Source: JAYRSJ01 sp041920215 (GTDB lineage: Bacteria; Pseudomonadota; Gammaproteobacteria; Burkholderiales; Burkholderiaceae_C). From it: a stretch of 61,659 nucleotides of DNA. Shown here piece by piece: positions 59,618 to 61,659 of the stretch. Made by a program: the position numbers and the translations under genes. The stretch is taken from the NCBI GenBank assembly GCA_041920215.1, contig JAYRSJ010000025.1, forward strand, positions 1 to 61,659, in the 5' to 3' direction. Each line of letters opens with the position of its first letter. Position 1 is the stretch's first letter. The notes beneath the pieces are model-generated. The model was given only the letters and a program-made list of their open reading frames with translations. It searched no databases and was not told the DNA's origin.

Positions 59618-60514
59618 CTAGCGGGGGGGGCGCGGGCTGCCCAACTGGTCCATCTGCCCCATCTGCCACTTGGAGCGGTCCTCCGAGACCTGGCGGATGC
59701 GCTTCTCCAGCCCGGCGCTGTTGCTGCTGACTATCAGCGTCTCCAGCAAGTCCAGGGCCTTGCGGAACTGGCGCGACTGCTTTAGCACCTCGGCCCGATT
59801 GGCCATCAGGATGTCGCGCCAGACGGCTGGATCGCTGGCCGCAATGCGGGTGAAATCCCGGAAACCAGGGCCGGCCAGGCTCAGGAAGTCGCGTCCGTCC
59901 GGCTGGCCGGCGACCGACATGTAAAAAGCAAAGGCCAGCAGATGCGGCAGATGGCTGACGGCGGCGAAGGCCGCGTCATGGTTCTGGGGTGTCATCTTCA
60001 GCACCTGGCTGCCCAGCGCCGACCAGGCGTCGGTGGCGCGCTGCACCAGCGCCGGCGCGGTCTCGGGCAGCGGCGTTAGGATGACCTGGCGACCCTGGTA
60101 GAGCAGCGCGTCGGCATGCTGGATGCCGCCCATCTCCTTGCCGGTGATCGGGTGCGCGGGCACGAAGGCGCTCAGCTTGTCGCCCAGCACCCGACGCGCG
60201 GCTTCGACCACATCACCCTTGGTCGAACCCACATCCATGAACAGGGTGCCGGGTGTGACCAGGTGGCGGATCGCCTTCAGCGTCGGCTCGGTGGCGGACA
60301 CCGGCACCGCAATCAGCACGATGTCCGAACCGGCGACGGCCAGCAAGGCCGACTCGGCGGCCACATCGATTACGCCCATGCGACGCGCGGTCTCGGTGGT
60401 CGACGGCGACTTGCTGTAGCCGATGACCCGCTTGACCAGGCCGGCCTTCTTCAGCGCCAGCGCAAATGAGCCGCCCATCAGGCCGCAGCCGATCACGCCG
60501 AGTTGATTGAACAT
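59618..60514 (-). CDS. tyrA: Prephenate dehydrogenase
   Basis: 298 residues from the ATG at 60514 (MFNQLGVIGCGLMGGSFALA). N-terminal Rossmann domain (GCGLMGG), catalytic His in PAHPITGKEMGG, second conserved His in SHLPHLLAFAF. Converts prephenate to 4-hydroxyphenylpyruvate for tyrosine synthesis. It follows pheA by 11 bases. Confidence 0.95.
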   Translation of the reverse strand: MFNQLGVIGCGLMGGSFALALKKAGLVKRVIGYSKSPSTTETARRMGVIDVAAESALLAVAGSDIVLIAVPVSATEPTLKAIRHLVTPGTLFMDVGSTKGDVVEAARRVLGDKLSAFVPAHPITGKEMGGIQHADALLYQGRQVILTPLPETAPALVQRATDAWSALGSQVLKMTPQNHDAAFAAVSHLPHLLAFAFYMSVAGQPDGRDFLSLAGPGFRDFTRIAASDPAVWRDILMANRAEVLKQSRQFRKALDLLETLIVSSNSAGLEKRIRQVSEDRSKWQMGQMDQLGSPRPPR

Positions 60515-60525
60515 CCGGTCAACCT

Positions 60526-61644
60526 CTAGTGACTGTCCAGCGGGTAGGTGCCCAGCAGTTTGAAGAAGGCACAGGTGGCGCGCAACTCCCGTAGTGCCTG
60601 GGCGACATGGGCTTCGTCGGGATGCCCCTGCAGATCGATGTAGAAGTAGTACTCCCACTGCCCCGAGCGTGCGGGCCGCGACTCGAAGCGCGTCATGGAA
60701 ACGCCGTAGGCCTTCAGCGGCACCAGCATGTCGTGCACCGCGCCGGGCTTGTTGCTGACCGAAACGACCAGGCTGGTGCAATCATGGCCCGAGGCCTGGG
60801 GTGCCGGATGCCGGTCGGGGTGGGTGACGATCGCGAACCGGGTGCGGTTGTGCGCATCGTCCTGGATCGCCGGCGCGACCACATGCAGACCGTATTCGCT
60901 GCCGGCGCGATCGCTGGCCACGGCGGCGAGCCGTTTGTCCAGCGCAGCCAATCGGGCACCCTCGGCATTGCTGGAGACCGGGCGGCGCTCGGCATGCGGC
61001 AGGTGGGTGGACAGCCAGCCATGGCATTGGGCCAGTGCCTGCGGGTGGGCGCAGACGGCCTGGATATCGTCCAGCGAGTTCTCGCGGCGCAGCAGGTTGT
61101 GGCGCACGAACAGGCTGGTCTCGCCGATGATGAACAGCGGTGTCGTCAGGAACAGGTCCAGCGAGCGGGCGACCACGCCTTCGGTGGAGTTTTCCACCGG
61201 CACGACACCGAAATCGGCAGCACCGGCGGTGGTGGTGCGGAAGACCTCGTCGATGCTGGTGCAGGGGACCTGGACGATGGACGAGCCGAAAAAACCCAGC
61301 GCGGCCTGTTCGGAGAAGGTGCCGGCCGGGCCCAGATAGGCGACGCGGGTCGGTGTTTCCAGCGAACGGCAGGCCGACATGATCTCGCGCCAGATCGGGG
61401 CGACGCTGGTGGTCAGCAGTGGGCCGGGGTTGCGTGCCTTCAGGCCTTCGATGACCTGGGCTTCGCGCTCGGGGCGGAACACCACCGAGCCTTCCTTCTT
61501 CTTCAGTTCACCGACCGACTGCGCCAGCGTGGCGCGGCGGTTCAGCAGCTCCAGCAGTTCACGGTCGACGGCATCGATCTGCTGGCGCAGCGCCAGCAGG
61601 GCGGGGTCGCCGAGGGGGGGGGGGGCGGGGGCTCCATCAGCCAT
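60526..61644 (-). CDS. pheA: Bifunctional chorismate mutase / prephenate dehydratase
   Basis: 372 residues from the ATG at 61644, with GAGG 7 bases upstream. AroQ chorismate mutase domain (about 20-95: LRQQIDAVDRELLELLNRRA), prephenate dehydratase domain (about 100-280: YLGPAGTFSEQAA, VVPVENSTEGVV), and an ACT regulatory domain (about 290-370) with the Phe-binding ESRP motif (TRFESRPAR). Makes phenylpyruvate and should be feedback-inhibited by Phe. A 12-base G/C homopolymer lies in codons about 7-11. Confidence 0.95.
   Translation of the reverse strand: MADGAPAPPPLGDPALLALRQQIDAVDRELLELLNRRATLAQSVGELKKKEGSVVFRPEREAQVIEGLKARNPGPLLTTSVAPIWREIMSACRSLETPTRVAYLGPAGTFSEQAALGFFGSSIVQVPCTSIDEVFRTTTAGAADFGVVPVENSTEGVVARSLDLFLTTPLFIIGETSLFVRHNLLRRENSLDDIQAVCAHPQALAQCHGWLSTHLPHAERRPVSSNAEGARLAALDKRLAAVASDRAGSEYGLHVVAPAIQDDAHNRTRFAIVTHPDRHPAPQASGHDCTSLVVSVSNKPGAVHDMLVPLKAYGVSMTRFESRPARSGQWEYYFYIDLQGHPDEAHVAQALRELRATCAFFKLLGTYPLDSH
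61614..61625. repeat. 12-base homopolymer (G on plus strand) inside the start of pheA
   Basis: A run of twelve G (C on the coding strand), interrupted by one C and followed by five more G, codes for the proline-rich residues near the pheA N-terminus. A change of one base would shift frame right after the start. Confidence 0.8.
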
Positions 61645-61659
61645 GTTGTGCCTCAAAAT

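Noticed and set aside
59620..59630. G8 run at the tyrA end as phase-variable
   Set aside because: It lies in the last codons, so slippage would change only the tail residues.
1..61659. CRISPR array, tRNA or rRNA genes
   Set aside because: No regularly spaced direct repeats with unique spacers were seen, including around the Tn7-like element, and no tRNA-like T-loop/acceptor pairs or rRNA sequence.

Overview
The window comes from a high-GC betaproteobacterium of the order Burkholderiales. The best signposts are the block pheA - tyrA - aroA/cmk fusion - rpsA - ihfB - lapA - lapB, an msbA region, an aotJQMOP-type amino-acid ABC operon and gluQRS next to a LysR/pirin pair. Gene content and GC-rich codon use point to the Roseateles/Mitsuaria/Rubrivivax side of the order; that placement is inference.

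Bases 1 to about 10,467 are accessory DNA with visibly lower GC. First come insertion-sequence debris (the start of an IS110-type transposase, a wrecked IS66 tnpC) and orphan hypothetical fragments. Then comes a Tn7-like transposition module: an XRE regulator, TnsA endonuclease, TnsB DDE transposase, TnsC AAA+ ATPase, and two consecutive, different TniQ/TnsD-like targeting proteins. The last four genes are coupled by overlaps or a 1-base gap. To the right lie a fragment resembling the end of a GmrSD/DUF1524-type nuclease and an array of AGTCGCA-cored repeats that looks like the transposon right end. This end abuts the first 74 codons of a DUF6279-like lipoprotein gene, which the element appears to have broken. 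No convincing left end or missing lipoprotein half is visible.

From 10.5 kb onward the sequence is chromosomal. 10.7-24.3 kb: a CoA-transferase, an S9 peptidase, an OmpA-type protein, a small stress/envelope cluster (csbD with an in-frame amber codon, a secreted Cys-repeat protein, two tiny membrane proteins), a giant propeller-GGDEF sensor divergent from a periplasmic-binding-like protein, a compact transcription unit for a 29-residue membrane peptide with a structured leader, a Cys/Met PLP enzyme, and a ParD-like/map pair. 24.4-29.3 kb: a three-gene MksFEB/JetABC-like condensin with no nuclease subunit beside it. 29.4-36.2 kb: MgtC-like protein, a double FKBP, gluQRS, LysR divergent from pirin, a DUF599 protein and a chemoreceptor. 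36.2-43.3 kb: aotPOMQJ, an alpha/beta hydrolase overlapping trhO, and a secreted cyclophilin. 43.4-50.3 kb: dnaE, a patatin, a helix-hairpin-helix protein and msbA. 50.4-61.6 kb: four glycosyltransferase-type genes between msbA and lapB, then the conserved lapB-lapA-ihfB-rpsA-aroA/cmk-tyrA-pheA block, all on the minus strand.

The LPS genes (msbA, glycosyltransferases, lapA/lapB) form a functional neighbourhood for outer-membrane assembly. pheA, tyrA and aroA supply aromatic amino acids, and cmk, rpsA and ihfB are their usual companions. The less familiar signals are the dual-TniQ transposon and its repeat architecture, the nuclease-less condensin, and the small-peptide transcription unit at 21.63-21.91 kb.
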